A stretch of DNA of 64,000 nt from an uncultured Burkholderiales bacterium (GTDB lineage Bacteria; Pseudomonadota; Gammaproteobacteria; Burkholderiales; Thiobacillaceae), in the NCBI GenBank assembly GCA_937949525.1, contig CALEDT010000002.1:1-64000 (forward strand). The letters run 5' to 3'. Position numbers and translations under genes: made by a program. Numbering within the stretch: position 1 is the first letter of the stretch; each line of letters opens with the position of its first letter. Under the pieces are notes generated by a model. That model had not been told where the DNA came from. It did not search any database and worked only from the letters and a program-made list of their open reading frames with translations. This document shows, piece by piece, positions 1 through 8,921 of the stretch.

Positions 1-140
1 ACGCGCAGTGGGGCGGCGGCATTTCGCGCAACCCGTACCTGGCGTTCCGGGTGGCCGGTGTCGGCAAGGGTGCCAAGGTGCAGGTCAACTGGGTGGACAA
101 CACCGGCGCCACCAACAGCGCGGACGCCACCGTCGGCTGA
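1..140 (+). CDS. soxZ: SoxZ, thiosulfate-oxidation carrier subunit (3' end only)
   Basis: Only the last 45 codons are in the window, read in the frame that ends with TGA at 138-140. The visible residues include ISRNPYLAFRVAGVGKG followed by VQVNWVDNTG. This is the usual end of SoxZ: a K/R-NPY-hydrophobic strand, then a strand with W-V-D-N. SoxZ partners SoxY, which carries sulfur intermediates on a C-terminal cysteine in the periplasmic Sox thiosulfate-oxidising system. No signal peptide is expected, because SoxZ is exported with SoxY. soxY and the rest of the cluster would lie to the left. The assignment rests on a short fragment. It is the only direct evidence here for a sulfur-oxidising lifestyle. 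Confidence 0.75.
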   Translation, partial: AQWGGGISRNPYLAFRVAGVGKGAKVQVNWVDNTGATNSADATVG

Positions 141-156
141 ACGTGCCTGACGGACG

Positions 157-184
157 AAAAAGCCGCCCTCGGGCGGCTTTTTCG
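157..184. terminator. Bidirectional rho-independent terminator between soxZ and rne
   Basis: The stem AGCCGCC/GGCGGCT closes a CTCG loop. It is flanked by a run of A on the left and a run of T on the right, so a U-tract follows the hairpin on either strand. It lies 17 nt after the soxZ stop and 25 nt after the rne stop, so it can end both convergent transcripts. Confidence 0.8.
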
Positions 185-208
185 TTTCCTGCGCTCCGGA
201 CCCGAAGT

Positions 209-2977
209 TCAGCCGGTCGCCTTCTCGTCGCTGGTCCGGGTTTCCACCAGCACCAGCGGCTCGACGTCGTTCGTCGCCGCCACCTTGGGGCGGGCGCGTC
301 GCCGCGGATTCGACGGTGGACCCCATTCGCTGGGAACCAGACTTTCCGTGGGCTCATCCGCCCCGGTCGTTTCGCTCCGGGTTTCCACCAGCACCAGCGG
401 CTCCTGCGTGGCGTCACGATCCTGCGTCTTGACGCCACGTCGCCGGCGCGAGCCGCGCTGGCCTTGTGGCTCCTCGACGGCAGCGGGCTGCGCGGTCTGA
501 TCGGGCTCGACCGACGCGGTCACGGTCTCGACCAGTTGCAGTCCGGCAGCGGCCAGGTCTGGCGCCGAAAGGGGCGGGGGCCCGGCGACGGCATCCCGGC
601 CCTGCGCGGGCTGCGGCGTCGGTGGCACGACCGGCGCCGTGCTCTCCGCGATGACCGGTGACACACCAGTCTGCTCGGCGGGGACAGGTGGCATCGCATC
701 GGTATCCGACTCGGTGGCAGCCGTCGGCATCTGCGGCGCTGCGGCTTCGGTCATCAGCTCGCTGACGGTCTGGTCGGTCACACTGGCCACATCGGTACGC
801 CCGTCAGCTCGACGCCCGCGGCCACCGCGACGACGGCGGCGCGATTCCCGGTCTTCGCCGCCAGGTTCGACCGTGGTTTCCGGCGCAATCGGCGTAACGG
901 CCTCGACGCTCTCGGTCATCGCGGGTTTGGGTGTTTCCTGGGGGCGCTCGCGCTGAGGCCGCTCGGTGCGCGGCGCCTTGTTATCGCGTCCTTCCCGGGC
1001 CTCCCGGCCTTCCCTCGGCTCCCGCGTGTCCGTCCGCTCGCCGCGCGGGCCGCGCTCGGCGCCTTCGGCGCGGCTTGGTCGCTCGGTGCGGGGGCGACGT
1101 TGCTCACCGTTGCGGGGCTCGCCGCGCTCGCTCCGTTCGCCACGCCCTTCGCGTTCACCGCGCGGCTCGCGATCGCCGCGCCCGCGCCGGCTGTCCCGTT
1201 CTCGCTCGCGCCTTGCCGGCACGGGCGCCGGCGGCGCTTCGGGTTTCGCTTCTTCGGCAGGCTGGCTGATGCCGCGCAGCCAACCGACGATACGGCCGAA
1301 CAGGCCGGCCTTCGGGCTGGCGGCGGCCGCTGCGGGGGCGACGCTGGCTTGCGTCGGCGCCGGTTGCGTGGGCGTGATGCCCTGCACCACCGGTTGGGCA
1401 CGCTCGGCCTTGGCGGCGCCGCCATTGTGCGCCTTGGCTTCTTCCTCGGCCGGCTTCTCCACCATCTTGTAACTGGGCGCGGATTGATCGATCTGGTTGA
1501 GCTGGTCGTGGCGGAAGCGCGCCAGCGTGTAGCGCGGTGTCTCGAAATGCACGTTCGGGATCAGCACGATCTCGACGCGGTGGCGCGCCTCGATGGCCAG
1601 AATGTCGTGGCGCTTCTCGTTGAGCAGGAAGGTGGCGACGTCGACCGGCACCTGCAGATGCACGGCGCCGGTGTTGTCCTTCATCGCCTCTTCCTGCAGC
1701 ATGCGCAGCAGGTGCAGCGCGAAGGATTCGGTGCTGCGCACGTGACCCGTACCGGCGCAACGCGGACAGGTGACGTAGCTGGTCTCGCCCAGACTCGGCT
1801 GCAGGCGCTGGCGCGACAGTTCGAGCAGGCCGAAGCGGGATATCTTGCCGGTCTGCACCCGCGCGCGGTCGTGGTGCAGTGCCTCGCGCAAGCGCTCCTC
1901 GACTTCGCGCTGGTTCTTCTGGTTCTCCATGTCGATGAAATCGATCACGATCAGGCCACCCAGGTCACGCAGCCGCAGTTGGCGCGCCACCTCATCCGCG
2001 GCCTCCAGATTGGTGTTGAGCGCGGTCTGCTCGATGTCGCCGCCCTTGGTGGCCTGGGCCGAGTTGACATCGATGGCGACCAGTGCCTCGGTGTGATCGA
2101 TGACGATGGCGCCGCCCGAGGGTAGCGTGACGGTGCGCGAGTAGGCGCTCTCGATCTGGTGCTCGATCTGGAAGCGCGAGAACAGCGGCACCGGATCGGT
2201 GTACAGCTTGACCCGGTTGGCGTTGGCCGGCATCACGTGCGCCATGAACTGGCGCGCCTGCTCGCACACGTTGGGTTCATCGATCAGCAGTTCGCCGATG
2301 TCCGGCGTGAAGTAATCGCGGATGGCGCGTATCACCAAGCTGGATTCCTGATAGATCAGGAAAGCACCCGATTGCGCCTTGGCTGCGCCGTCGATCGCGC
2401 TCCACAACTGCAGCAGGTAGTTGAGATCCCACTGCAACTCCTCGACGCTGCGACCGATGCCTGCGGTGCGGCCGATCAGGCTCATGCCGGCGGGTACTTC
2501 CAGTTGCGCCAGGGCATCGCGCAGCTCATTGCGTTCCTCACCCTCGATACGCCGGGATACGCCGCCACCGCGCGGGTTATTGGGCATCAGCACCAGATAG
2601 CGGCCGGCCAGACTGATCTGGTTGGTGAGCGCGGCGCCCTTGTTGCCGCGTTCATCCTTTTCGACCTGGACGACCAGTTCCTGGCCTTCCTTCAACAGAT
2701 CCTGGATGCGGGTGCGGCCGGACTCGGCCTTGTCGCCGGCGGGCAGGGAGGCGCGGGCGATCTCCTTGAACGGCAGAAAACCGTGACGCTCCGCGCCGTA
2801 ATTGACGAAGCAGGCTTCCAGCGAAGGCTCGACGCGGGTGACGACGGCCTTGTAGATGTTGCCCTTGCGTTGCTCCTTGTTGGCGGATTCGATGTCGAGG
2901 TCGACCAGCTTCTGACCATCGACAATGGCGACGCGGAGTTCCTCCGCCTGCGTCGCGTTGAACAGCATACGTTTCAT
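209..2977 (-). CDS. rne: Ribonuclease E
   Basis: This is a 922-residue endoribonuclease that processes and degrades mRNA and matures rRNA and tRNA, normally at the inner membrane as a degradosome scaffold. The N-terminal catalytic half is well conserved. It has an S1 RNA-binding region near residues 35-120. The two metal-binding aspartates lie in VAIDVNSA and VIDFIDM, and the zinc-link CPRCAGTG follows. The C-terminal half, from about residue 520, is low-complexity and very rich in Arg, Glu, Gly and Pro, as expected of the disordered scaffold. Near the end the peptide EPLVLVETR occurs twice, separated by about 40 residues. Translation starts at MKRMLFNA after a weak GGGGT Shine-Dalgarno. The gene is transcribed away from rluC. 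Confidence 0.97.
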   Translation of the reverse strand: MKRMLFNATQAEELRVAIVDGQKLVDLDIESANKEQRKGNIYKAVVTRVEPSLEACFVNYGAERHGFLPFKEIARASLPAGDKAESGRTRIQDLLKEGQELVVQVEKDERGNKGAALTNQISLAGRYLVLMPNNPRGGGVSRRIEGEERNELRDALAQLEVPAGMSLIGRTAGIGRSVEELQWDLNYLLQLWSAIDGAAKAQSGAFLIYQESSLVIRAIRDYFTPDIGELLIDEPNVCEQARQFMAHVMPANANRVKLYTDPVPLFSRFQIEHQIESAYSRTVTLPSGGAIVIDHTEALVAIDVNSAQATKGGDIEQTALNTNLEAADEVARQLRLRDLGGLIVIDFIDMENQKNQREVEERLREALHHDRARVQTGKISRFGLLELSRQRLQPSLGETSYVTCPRCAGTGHVRSTESFALHLLRMLQEEAMKDNTGAVHLQVPVDVATFLLNEKRHDILAIEARHRVEIVLIPNVHFETPRYTLARFRHDQLNQIDQSAPSYKMVEKPAEEEAKAHNGGAAKAERAQPVVQGITPTQPAPTQASVAPAAAAASPKAGLFGRIVGWLRGISQPAEEAKPEAPPAPVPARRERERDSRRGRGDREPRGEREGRGERSERGEPRNGEQRRPRTERPSRAEGAERGPRGERTDTREPREGREAREGRDNKAPRTERPQRERPQETPKPAMTESVEAVTPIAPETTVEPGGEDRESRRRRRGGRGRRADGRTDVASVTDQTVSELMTEAAAPQMPTAATESDTDAMPPVPAEQTGVSPVIAESTAPVVPPTPQPAQGRDAVAGPPPLSAPDLAAAGLQLVETVTASVEPDQTAQPAAVEEPQGQRGSRRRRGVKTQDRDATQEPLVLVETRSETTGADEPTESLVPSEWGPPSNPRRRARPKVAATNDVEPLVLVETRTSDEKATG
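236..403. repeat. Two 27-bp direct repeats in the 3' end of rne
   Basis: The same 27 bases occur at 236-262 and 377-403. Read on the minus strand they encode the repeated peptide EPLVLVETR of the RNase E tail. The DNA between and around them is not repeated. The repeat therefore looks like duplication or selection of a short linear motif rather than a simple tandem array. Confidence 0.85.
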
Positions 2978-3378
2978 GTTATACCCCAGCGCTTACGCGC
3001 CCCGGGGCGACAAACCCCGCCGCGCGGTGCGGCGGCGATGCGAGGCAGGGGATCAGGCGGCTGAGTTGTTCGTGTCGCTGAACGGCTGGTGCATGGTGGT
3101 CGGGTTCGTCGTTTCATGTCGCCGGCGGCACACGGCATCGCATGCCAAGACCGCCGACCGGGTACATGTCCGGGTGCGGGTCGCGCAGTATGAATTGCGT
3201 TACCATCGCTGCTTCATGGCCTTCCAGCGGCGTCAGGTGCGCGACACTGCGCGCAAGCCTGTGGCATTCCTGTCGGAAGGTCGATCGCCGGTGAGCGAGA
3301 CAACCGGCGCCCAGAATTTTCGGTGCGCCGGCGCCATCCTCGCCGCCGAGCCCGCGCGCGTCTGCCGCGCGACACACC
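2978..3378. promoter_or_regulatory. 401-bp divergent intergenic region, rne leader and rluC upstream
   Basis: No convincing gene lies here. On the minus strand the 100 bases before the rne start are GC-rich and can form several hairpins, for example around 2995-3030. This fits the long structured rne leader that mediates autoregulation in Escherichia coli. The similarity is one of position and length only. A CATACT -10-like hexamer on the minus strand near 3190 has no good -35, so I do not call a promoter. Confidence 0.4.
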
Positions 3379-4362
3379 ATGATCAATGAGCCGCGCGAGT
3401 ATACGGGAATGGATGCGACTGGCAAAGCCACGGTAAGCAAGGTGACCATAGCCGCCGAGGAGGCCGGGCAGCGCCTGGACAATTTTCTGTTTCGCCGGCT
3501 GAAAGGCGTGCCAAAGAGCCGCGTGTACCGCATGCTGCGCGAGGGCGAGGTGCGGGTGAGCGGGCGCCGTGCCAAGCCGGATTACAAGCTGGGGCCGGGC
3601 GACGAGGTGCGCATTCCGCCGGCACGGGTCGCCGAGGCCGCGCCGGTGCCACCGGCGCGCGTCGTGCGGTCCTTGCTGCCGCGCGTGATTTACCGCGACG
3701 ACAGCCTGTTGGTCATCGACAAGCCGGCGGGTCAGGCAGTACACGGTGGCAGCGGGGTCAGCCTGGGGGTGATCGAGCAGTTGCGTCTGGAACTGCCCGA
3801 CGCGCGTTTTCTGGAACTGGTGCATCGTCTGGACAAGGAGACTTCGGGCGTGCTGTTGCTGGCGCTCAAACGTTCCGCGCTGGTCGAGTTGCATCGCATG
3901 CTGCGCGAGGGTGAGACGCGCAAGTCCTATCTGGCCCTGGCCGTGGGCGAGTGGCGCGATGCCGTCCGCCATGTGCGCCTGGCGTTGCACAAGACCACCG
4001 GCGAGTCGGGCGAGAGGCGCGTGCACGTGCATGAGGATGGGCAGCATGCGCACACCGTGTTCCGCCGCCGGCGCGTCATTGATGGCTTCAGCCTGCTGGA
4101 GGCCGAACTGAAAACCGGGCGCACGCATCAGATTCGCGTGCATCTGGCCGCGCTCGGCCATCCCATCGCCGGCGACGACAAGTATGGTGACTTCGAATTG
4201 AACCGCGTGCTCAGGAAACGGGGGCTGCGGCGCATGTTCCTGCACGCGGCGCGCATGGAGCTCAGGCATCCCGTCAGCGGCCTGCCGCTGGTGCTGGAGG
4301 CGCCGATACCCGACGACCTTGCAGGCTTTCTCGTCACGCTGGAGGCTGGCCATGCACGATGA
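3379..4362 (+). CDS. rluC: Ribosomal large subunit pseudouridine synthase C
   Basis: This 327-residue enzyme of the RluA family isomerises uridines of 23S rRNA to pseudouridine. RluC acts at positions 955, 2504 and 2580 in E. coli. An N-terminal S4 RNA-binding domain (about residues 28-90) includes GQRLDNFLFRRLKGVPKSR. The catalytic domain carries HRLDKETSGVLLLA, whose aspartate is the nucleophile, and a GRTHQIRVHLAALGHPIAGD block. The position next to divergent rne matches the classical rne-rluC arrangement and supports RluC over RluD. The start is uncertain: ATG at 3379 lacks a Shine-Dalgarno, and ATG at 3409 in the same frame would remove ten poorly conserved residues. Confidence 0.92.
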   Translation: MINEPREYTGMDATGKATVSKVTIAAEEAGQRLDNFLFRRLKGVPKSRVYRMLREGEVRVSGRRAKPDYKLGPGDEVRIPPARVAEAAPVPPARVVRSLLPRVIYRDDSLLVIDKPAGQAVHGGSGVSLGVIEQLRLELPDARFLELVHRLDKETSGVLLLALKRSALVELHRMLREGETRKSYLALAVGEWRDAVRHVRLALHKTTGESGERRVHVHEDGQHAHTVFRRRRVIDGFSLLEAELKTGRTHQIRVHLAALGHPIAGDDKYGDFELNRVLRKRGLRRMFLHAARMELRHPVSGLPLVLEAPIPDDLAGFLVTLEAGHAR

Positions 4363-4663
4363 CACGGCATTGCGCGCGCGCCTCGAAACCGAGGCCGGCA
4401 CGCTGGCATGGCCGGATCTGGAACGGCATTTCGCGCGGGGCGTCGTCATCCGCGTGGCCATGGGCCTCGACCTGGTCGACGTTGCCGCAGCCATGGCGCG
4501 CGATGACGCGATGCAGGTGGCCGACTGGTTGCACGACGGTGCCATCGCCCGCGCGTCGAGCGAGGACGCGCGGGCCTGGCACGAGTGCCGGACGACATTG
4601 CGGGCGGTGGTGGTGGCGCCGTGGGTGCTGGTTCAGGCCATGTCCGCAGATCCGCAGGCGTGA
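4352..4663 (+). CDS. DUF2288 family protein
   Basis: This small 103-residue cytoplasmic protein belongs to DUF2288, whose function is unknown. The sequence contains the typical core: W-P-D-L-E-R-H-F-A-R-G, then LDLVDVAAAMARDD, a short loop, and the C-terminal block VVVAPWVLVQAMS. The start ATG at 4352 overlaps the end of rluC by 11 nt and is preceded by a good GGAGG, so translation is probably coupled to rluC. The next gene begins 3 nt after the stop. The chain looks like a single small globular domain with no export signal or metal-binding motif. Confidence 0.8.
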   Translation: MHDDTALRARLETEAGTLAWPDLERHFARGVVIRVAMGLDLVDVAAAMARDDAMQVADWLHDGAIARASSEDARAWHECRTTLRAVVVAPWVLVQAMSADPQA

Positions 4664-4666
4664 CCC

Positions 4667-4912
4667 ATGCGCGATGTCGAGTTCATGCTTTCTGGCGCGC
4701 ACGTGGCGCTGTGCGACCTGCTCAAACTGGCCGGTGTGGTGCACAGCGGCGGACAGGGCAAGGCACTGGTGGCGGCCGGCGAGGTGCACGTCGACGGCAG
4801 CCGCGAAGGACGCAAGACCGCCAAGATCCGTGCCGGCCAGGTGGTGACCTGGCGCGACCTGCGCATTCGCGTGCGTGCCGCCACCGTGCCCGATGCGCCG
4901 GTCAGCGAATGA
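4667..4912 (+). CDS. S4-domain RNA-binding protein (YbcJ-like)
   Basis: This 81-residue protein is a lone S4 domain: a helix-rich segment with L-C-D-L-L-K-L-A-G-V-V, then GGQGKALVAAGEVHVDG and KIRAGQVVTW, the usual loop and strand elements of the fold. Such proteins (YbcJ/YaaA type) bind structured RNA. Their cellular substrate is not established. It follows the DUF2288 gene by 3 nt, so rluC, DUF2288 and this gene are probably one transcript of RNA-related functions. Its last 11 bases overlap the end of the convergent gene on the minus strand. Confidence 0.8.
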   Translation: MRDVEFMLSGAHVALCDLLKLAGVVHSGGQGKALVAAGEVHVDGSREGRKTAKIRAGQVVTWRDLRIRVRAATVPDAPVSE

Positions 4913-5225
4913 CGATGGGCGGCAGGTGGATTACGACGCTGGCGTCGCGTGGCACGACCGGCGACACGTACCGCACAGGCCCGTAGTACACCCGGCTGTC
5001 GTAGTACAGCGGAGCGCCGTGGACATAAACCCGTTCGCGCACGACGTACCGCTCCGGCCATGCGCGCCGGTCGTGGTGCGGGTGCCAGTGCGATTGGGTG
5101 TGGCTCCAGTGCGGACCCGGCGGGCCGCGCCATGGGCCGCGATCGTGCGCCATCGCGCCTTGGGCCAGGCTGAGCGCGCCGACCGCCATCCGTGCGGTGA
5201 GCATGGATCGAAATGGTTTGCGCAT
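4902..5225 (-). CDS. Small secreted His/Tyr/Arg-rich protein
   Basis: I do not recognise a named family. The 107-residue product has an N-terminal signal peptide (residues 1-27: basic start, alanine/leucine core, AMA cleavage site). A His/Trp/Pro/Arg-rich stretch follows (about 28-60), then a Tyr/Val-rich region with YVVRERVYVHGAPLYYD and YYGPVRY, ending in alternating hydrophobic residues. The pattern resembles small periplasmic proteins such as the RcnB or YXWGXW types, but no diagnostic motif is present. The start has a GAGTCG-type ribosome site just upstream. It runs convergent to the S4 gene with an 11-nt overlap and stands alone, so context gives little help. Confidence 0.6.
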   Translation of the reverse strand: MRKPFRSMLTARMAVGALSLAQGAMAHDRGPWRGPPGPHWSHTQSHWHPHHDRRAWPERYVVRERVYVHGAPLYYDSRVYYGPVRYVSPVVPRDASVVIHLPPIVIR

Positions 5226-5503
5226 GATCGACTCCTCGTATCCGGAGCAAAAACCGGCAGCATGCCGGTTCGCCCTGTTTCCAGGGTATGCAGGACGGCG
5301 TTGGAGCGGGGTTTCAGGGCGTTACGACATGTAACATGCGCCTGCGATGCTTGGATCCACGGCGTGACCGGAAATACCGGCGCGCCGCGCTGGGTTCTCA
5401 TGGCACCGGCAGGCATCGGCCCGGGCAGGGCGGTCGCCGACGCCATGAACGGTTTGGAGTTACCATTGCCGCACGCGTTCGTCCCCTCGATTCCGGAGCC
5501 TCC

Positions 5504-7141
5504 ATGATCCACGCACTCGCAGGCAAGCCCGCACCCGCCGACAGCCTCACCGACATCGAAGCGCTGCTGCGCGCGTATCAGGACACACCCGACGTCAGTC
5601 AGCCCACCCAGCGTGTCGCCTTCGGCACCAGCGGGCATCGTGGCAGCGCGTTCAAGCGTTCGTTCAACGAAGCGCACATCCTCGCCATCACCCAGGCGAT
5701 CTGCGAATACCGCAGTGCCCAAGGCATCACCGGGCCGCTGTTTCTCGGCAAGGACACACACGCGCTGTCCGCGCCGGCCCAGGCTACGGTGCTGGAGGTG
5801 CTGGCTGCCAATGGTGTGGAAACCCGCGTGCAATCGTTCGACGGCTACACGCCCACGCCGGTCATCTCGCGCGCCATCCTCGCCTACAACCGGGTGCAGG
5901 GCGCGCCGCGCGCCGACGGTGTCGTGATCACGCCGTCGCACAATCCGCCCCAGGATGGCGGCATCAAGTACAACCCGCCCAACGGCGGCCCGGCCGACAC
6001 CGACGTGACCGGCTGGATCGAGCAGCGCGCCAATGCGTTGCTGGCCGACGGCAATCGCCAGGTGAAGCGCGTGCCGGCGGCGCAGGCGCTGTCCGCGCCG
6101 ACCACGCTGCACGAGGATTTCGTCGCCGCTTACGTCGCCGATCTCGGCGAGGTCATCGACATGGATGCGATCCGCGCCGCCGGGCTGCGCATCGGCGTCG
6201 ATCCCTTGGGCGGCGCGGCGGTGGCCTACTGGCAGCCGATCGCGCGCAAGTACGGCCTGGATATCGAAGTGGTGAACACGCGCGTCGATCCGGCCTTCGC
6301 GTTCATGACGCTGGACCACGACGGCCAGATCCGCATGGATTGCTCCAGCCCCTATGCCATGGCCGGGCTGGTGGCCTTGAAGGATCGCTTCGATGTCGCC
6401 TGGGGCAATGATGCCGACGTCGACCGCCACGGCATCGTCACGCCGTCCATGGGCCTGATGAACCCCAATCACTATCTCGCCGTCGCCATCCACTACCTGC
6501 TCACGCATCGGCCGCAGTGGCCGGCGGGCGCCACCGTGGGCAAGACCCTGGTGTCCAGCGGATTGATCGATCGCGTGGTCGCCAGCCTGGGACGCGACGT
6601 GCTGGAAGTGCCGGTGGGCTTCAAATGGTTCTCCGCCGGCCTGCTCGATGGCGCCCTGTGCTTCGGCGGCGAGGAGAGCGCCGGCGCGTCTTTCCTGCGG
6701 CGTGACGGCACGGTATGGACCACGGACAAGGACGGCATCATCCTCGGCCTGCTCGCGGCCGAGATCACCGCCGTGACCGGCAAGGACCCCGGCGTCTACT
6801 ATCAGGAACTCACCGCCCGCCATGGCACGCCGTTCTACGTGCGCATCGACGCGCCAGCGACCCCGGCACAGAAGGCGGCATTCAAACAGCTCACCGGGGA
6901 GCGCGTCACGGCCGCCACCTTGGCCGGCGAACCGATCCTCGCGCGGCTGACGCGCGCGCCCGGGAACGACGCGCCGATCGGCGGCCTCAAGGTGGTGACC
7001 GCCAACGGCTGGTTTGCGGCGCGCCCCTCCGGTACCGAGGATGTCTACAAGCTCTATGCCGAGAGCTTCAAGAGCGAGAGCCATCTGCAGGACATCGTGC
7101 GCGAGGCGCGCCTGATCGTTGGTGCCGCACTGGCCGGATAG
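5504..7141 (+). CDS. pgm: Phosphoglucomutase (alpha-D-glucose-specific)
   Basis: This enzyme interconverts glucose 1-phosphate and glucose 6-phosphate, linking glycolysis to glycogen and nucleotide-sugar synthesis. The 545-residue protein has the four alpha-phosphohexomutase domains. The phospho-acceptor serine lies in [17 protein letters not shown], the metal loop is the D-A-D-V-D-R-H-G segment, the sugar-binding loop is in [12 protein letters not shown], and the phosphate-binding loop is in [16 protein letters not shown]. The start MIHALAGKP at 5504 is chosen because GGAG lies seven bases upstream and the family usually begins here. The 278 bases to the divergent small secreted gene show no clear promoter. 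A TPR gene follows 15 nt after the stop. Confidence 0.95.
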   Translation: MIHALAGKPAPADSLTDIEALLRAYQDTPDVSQPTQRVAFGTSGHRGSAFKRSFNEAHILAITQAICEYRSAQGITGPLFLGKDTHALSAPAQATVLEVLAANGVETRVQSFDGYTPTPVISRAILAYNRVQGAPRADGVVITPSHNPPQDGGIKYNPPNGGPADTDVTGWIEQRANALLADGNRQVKRVPAAQALSAPTTLHEDFVAAYVADLGEVIDMDAIRAAGLRIGVDPLGGAAVAYWQPIARKYGLDIEVVNTRVDPAFAFMTLDHDGQIRMDCSSPYAMAGLVALKDRFDVAWGNDADVDRHGIVTPSMGLMNPNHYLAVAIHYLLTHRPQWPAGATVGKTLVSSGLIDRVVASLGRDVLEVPVGFKWFSAGLLDGALCFGGEESAGASFLRRDGTVWTTDKDGIILGLLAAEITAVTGKDPGVYYQELTARHGTPFYVRIDAPATPAQKAAFKQLTGERVTAATLAGEPILARLTRAPGNDAPIGGLKVVTANGWFAARPSGTEDVYKLYAESFKSESHLQDIVREARLIVGAALAG

Positions 7142-7156
7142 GGGACGGGTACAGCC

Positions 7157-7849
7157 ATGCGGCCGGTGCGCGGGCTGGCGCGCTGCGCGCAGTGGGTGAT
7201 CGGCGGTGCGTTGGTGGTGACGCCATGCATGGCGCGCGCCTCCGATCCATCCGCCGCAGCCGCCGCCCCGGCCGCGGCGACAGCCACGGCCGGGGCCGTC
7301 GCACGGTCGCAGTATCTGGCACGCTCGCGGGAACTGGAGCGCCGCGGCGACTGGCAGGGGCTGATGCTGCTGGCACACGAGTGGACCGTGCGCGAGTCCG
7401 GTGACGCCCTCGCCTGGTTCGTGCTGGGGCGCGCACTCGGTGCCCGACGCCAGCACGGCGAAGCCATCGCCGCCTATCGCGAGGCCGTGCGCCTCGACCC
7501 GAACGACGTGCATGCGCTCATCAACCTGGGCAACCTGTACCGCCAGTCCGGCCGGCCGCTGGAGGCACTGGGCGCGTATCGCGCCGCGGTTGCGCGCAAC
7601 GCCGCGTTCGAACCGGCCTGGCACAATCTGGGCATCGTCTACTTCGACGTCAAGGGCACACAGGGCGTCGTGCTGGCCTTGCAACGCCTGCAGATCGAGG
7701 ACCCCGCGCTGGCCCAGGCCTGGCGCACGCTGGCGCTGGAATATGCGCGCATGCGCGACGAACGCATCGCGCGCGCCGCCGTGGCGTTGCTGCGCGGCTT
7801 GAGCGAACAGCGCCGCAACCGCATGTTCGATCTGCTGCTGGCCGATTGA
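7157..7849 (+). CDS. Exported TPR protein
   Basis: This is a 230-residue tetratricopeptide-repeat protein without a recognisable orthologue name. A signal peptide (residues 1-28, ending AMARA) and an Ala-rich spacer precede three or four TPR units at about 50-190. These are seen as the helix pairs ALAWFVLGRALGARRQHGEA, VHALINLGNLYRQSGRPLEA and EPAWHNLGIVYFDVKG. The last 30 residues are Arg/Leu-rich. TPRs are protein-binding scaffolds, so a periplasmic adaptor role is the safest inference. It begins 15 nt after pgm and may be co-transcribed. An inverted repeat, ACCGGCC/GGGCCGGT, lies after its stop at about 7863-7881 but lacks a U-tract. Confidence 0.75.
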   Translation: MRPVRGLARCAQWVIGGALVVTPCMARASDPSAAAAAPAAATATAGAVARSQYLARSRELERRGDWQGLMLLAHEWTVRESGDALAWFVLGRALGARRQHGEAIAAYREAVRLDPNDVHALINLGNLYRQSGRPLEALGAYRAAVARNAAFEPAWHNLGIVYFDVKGTQGVVLALQRLQIEDPALAQAWRTLALEYARMRDERIARAAVALLRGLSEQRRNRMFDLLLAD

Positions 7850-7929
7850 GCGCACCGGGCGGACCGGCCTGCGGCGGGCCGGTGGCACGGTAGAATGGCT
7901 GCCCTTGCATTGATCCGCAGAGTATTCCA

Positions 7930-8595
7930 TTGCCGTTCAGCACGCGCCGCTACGAACTTCTGATTTTCGATTGGGACGGCACCCTGATGGATTCCACCGG
8001 GGTCATCGCCACCTGCATCCAGGCGGCCAGTCGCGACATGGGGCTGCCCGAGCCGACGCGCGAGACCGCGAGCCACATCATCGGACTGGGCCTGCGCCAG
8101 GCGTTGCGGACCCTGTTCCCCGATCTGCCGGATGAACTGCACCCGGAACTTGCGGCGCATTACCGTCGCCATTTCCTTGCCCGCGACGCCGAGATTCCGT
8201 TGTTCGAAGGCGCCTTCCAGTTGATCGACGAATTGCGTGCGCAGGGCTATCTGCTCGCCGTTGCCACCGGCAAGGCGCGCATGGGCCTGCGCCGCGCGCT
8301 GGATCACACCGGGCTGCATGCGCATTTCCATGCGACGCGCACCGCCGATGAGACCGTCTCCAAGCCGCATCCGGCCATGATCGAGGAGTTGCTGGACGAA
8401 CTGGCTGTGGACAAGTCCCGTGCCCTGATGATCGGTGACACCACGCATGACCTGGAAATGGCACGCAATGCCGGTGTCGCCGCGCTGGCGGTGGCTTACG
8501 GCGCGCATCCCGCCGAGCAACTGGAACGCCTGAATCCGCTGGCGGTATGCCGGGAGTTTGGCGAGCTGGCGCAATGGCTGCGCGCGAACGGCTGA
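7930..8595 (+). CDS. HAD-IA family phosphatase (phosphoglycolate phosphatase-like)
   Basis: This is a 221-residue haloacid-dehalogenase hydrolase. Motif I is FDWDGTLMDS (nucleophile Asp), motif II is the VATGK threonine, the conserved lysine is in SKPHPAM, and motif IV is MIGDTTHDLEMA. The cap lies between motifs I and II (about residues 20-85). HAD proteins in this place, between rluC and a Rieske/SppA pair, are often annotated Gph-like, but the substrate cannot be read from the sequence. The start at 7930 is TTG with a weak GCAGAG upstream. A TAGAAT hexamer at 7891-7896 could be a -10 element, without a clear -35. The 3' end overlaps the Rieske gene by 22 nt. Confidence 0.9.
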   Translation: MPFSTRRYELLIFDWDGTLMDSTGVIATCIQAASRDMGLPEPTRETASHIIGLGLRQALRTLFPDLPDELHPELAAHYRRHFLARDAEIPLFEGAFQLIDELRAQGYLLAVATGKARMGLRRALDHTGLHAHFHATRTADETVSKPHPAMIEELLDELAVDKSRALMIGDTTHDLEMARNAGVAALAVAYGAHPAEQLERLNPLAVCREFGELAQWLRANG

Positions 8596-8921
8596 TTTGT
8601 GCCGGCGACGCGGTCACGGAAGTCGGTCCGGGCGTGCGCTTCACGGTGGAGCAGGACGGCGAGACGGTACCGGCCTTCGTCATCCGCTTCCACGGGCGCG
8701 TCCATGCTTACCTCAATCGCTGCGGCCACGTGCCCGTCGAACTGGACTGGCAACCCGGTGAATTCTTTGATGTGACCCGGCTATACTTGATCTGCGCCAC
8801 GCACGGCGCGTTGTACGACCCGCGCACGGGCGCCTGCATCGAGGGCCGCTGCCGCGGGCAGGGCTTGGTGCCGCTGCCGGTGGTGGAGCGTGCGGGCGGC
8901 ATATTCATCGAGGAAGGTTGA
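8574..8921 (+). CDS. Rieske [2Fe-2S] domain protein
   Basis: This 115-residue protein is a single soluble Rieske domain. The cluster ligands are the C-x-H pair in NRCGHVPVEL and the C-x2-H pair in LICATHGALYDP, both complete. There is no membrane anchor or oxygenase domain, so it is a ferredoxin-like electron carrier or small accessory subunit, and its partner is unknown. The start ATG at 8574 lies inside the end of the HAD gene. The stop overlaps the sppA start by one base (TGATG). The same three-gene order, HAD-Rieske-SppA, is common in beta- and gammaproteobacteria, which suggests a conserved but undefined link. Confidence 0.9.
   Translation: MAARERLICAGDAVTEVGPGVRFTVEQDGETVPAFVIRFHGRVHAYLNRCGHVPVELDWQPGEFFDVTRLYLICATHGALYDPRTGACIEGRCRGQGLVPLPVVERAGGIFIEEG

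Noticed and set aside
7863..7881. GC-rich inverted repeat after the TPR gene
   Set aside because: It has no U-tract, so it is not called a terminator. It may be chance in GC-rich DNA.
4931..7930. Very long open frame antisense to pgm and the TPR gene, and a similar one at 26081-28093 antisense to bamA
   Set aside because: High GC content removes stop codons from antisense frames. The translations are His/Arg/Gly-rich with no motifs, while the opposite strand encodes clear pgm and bamA.
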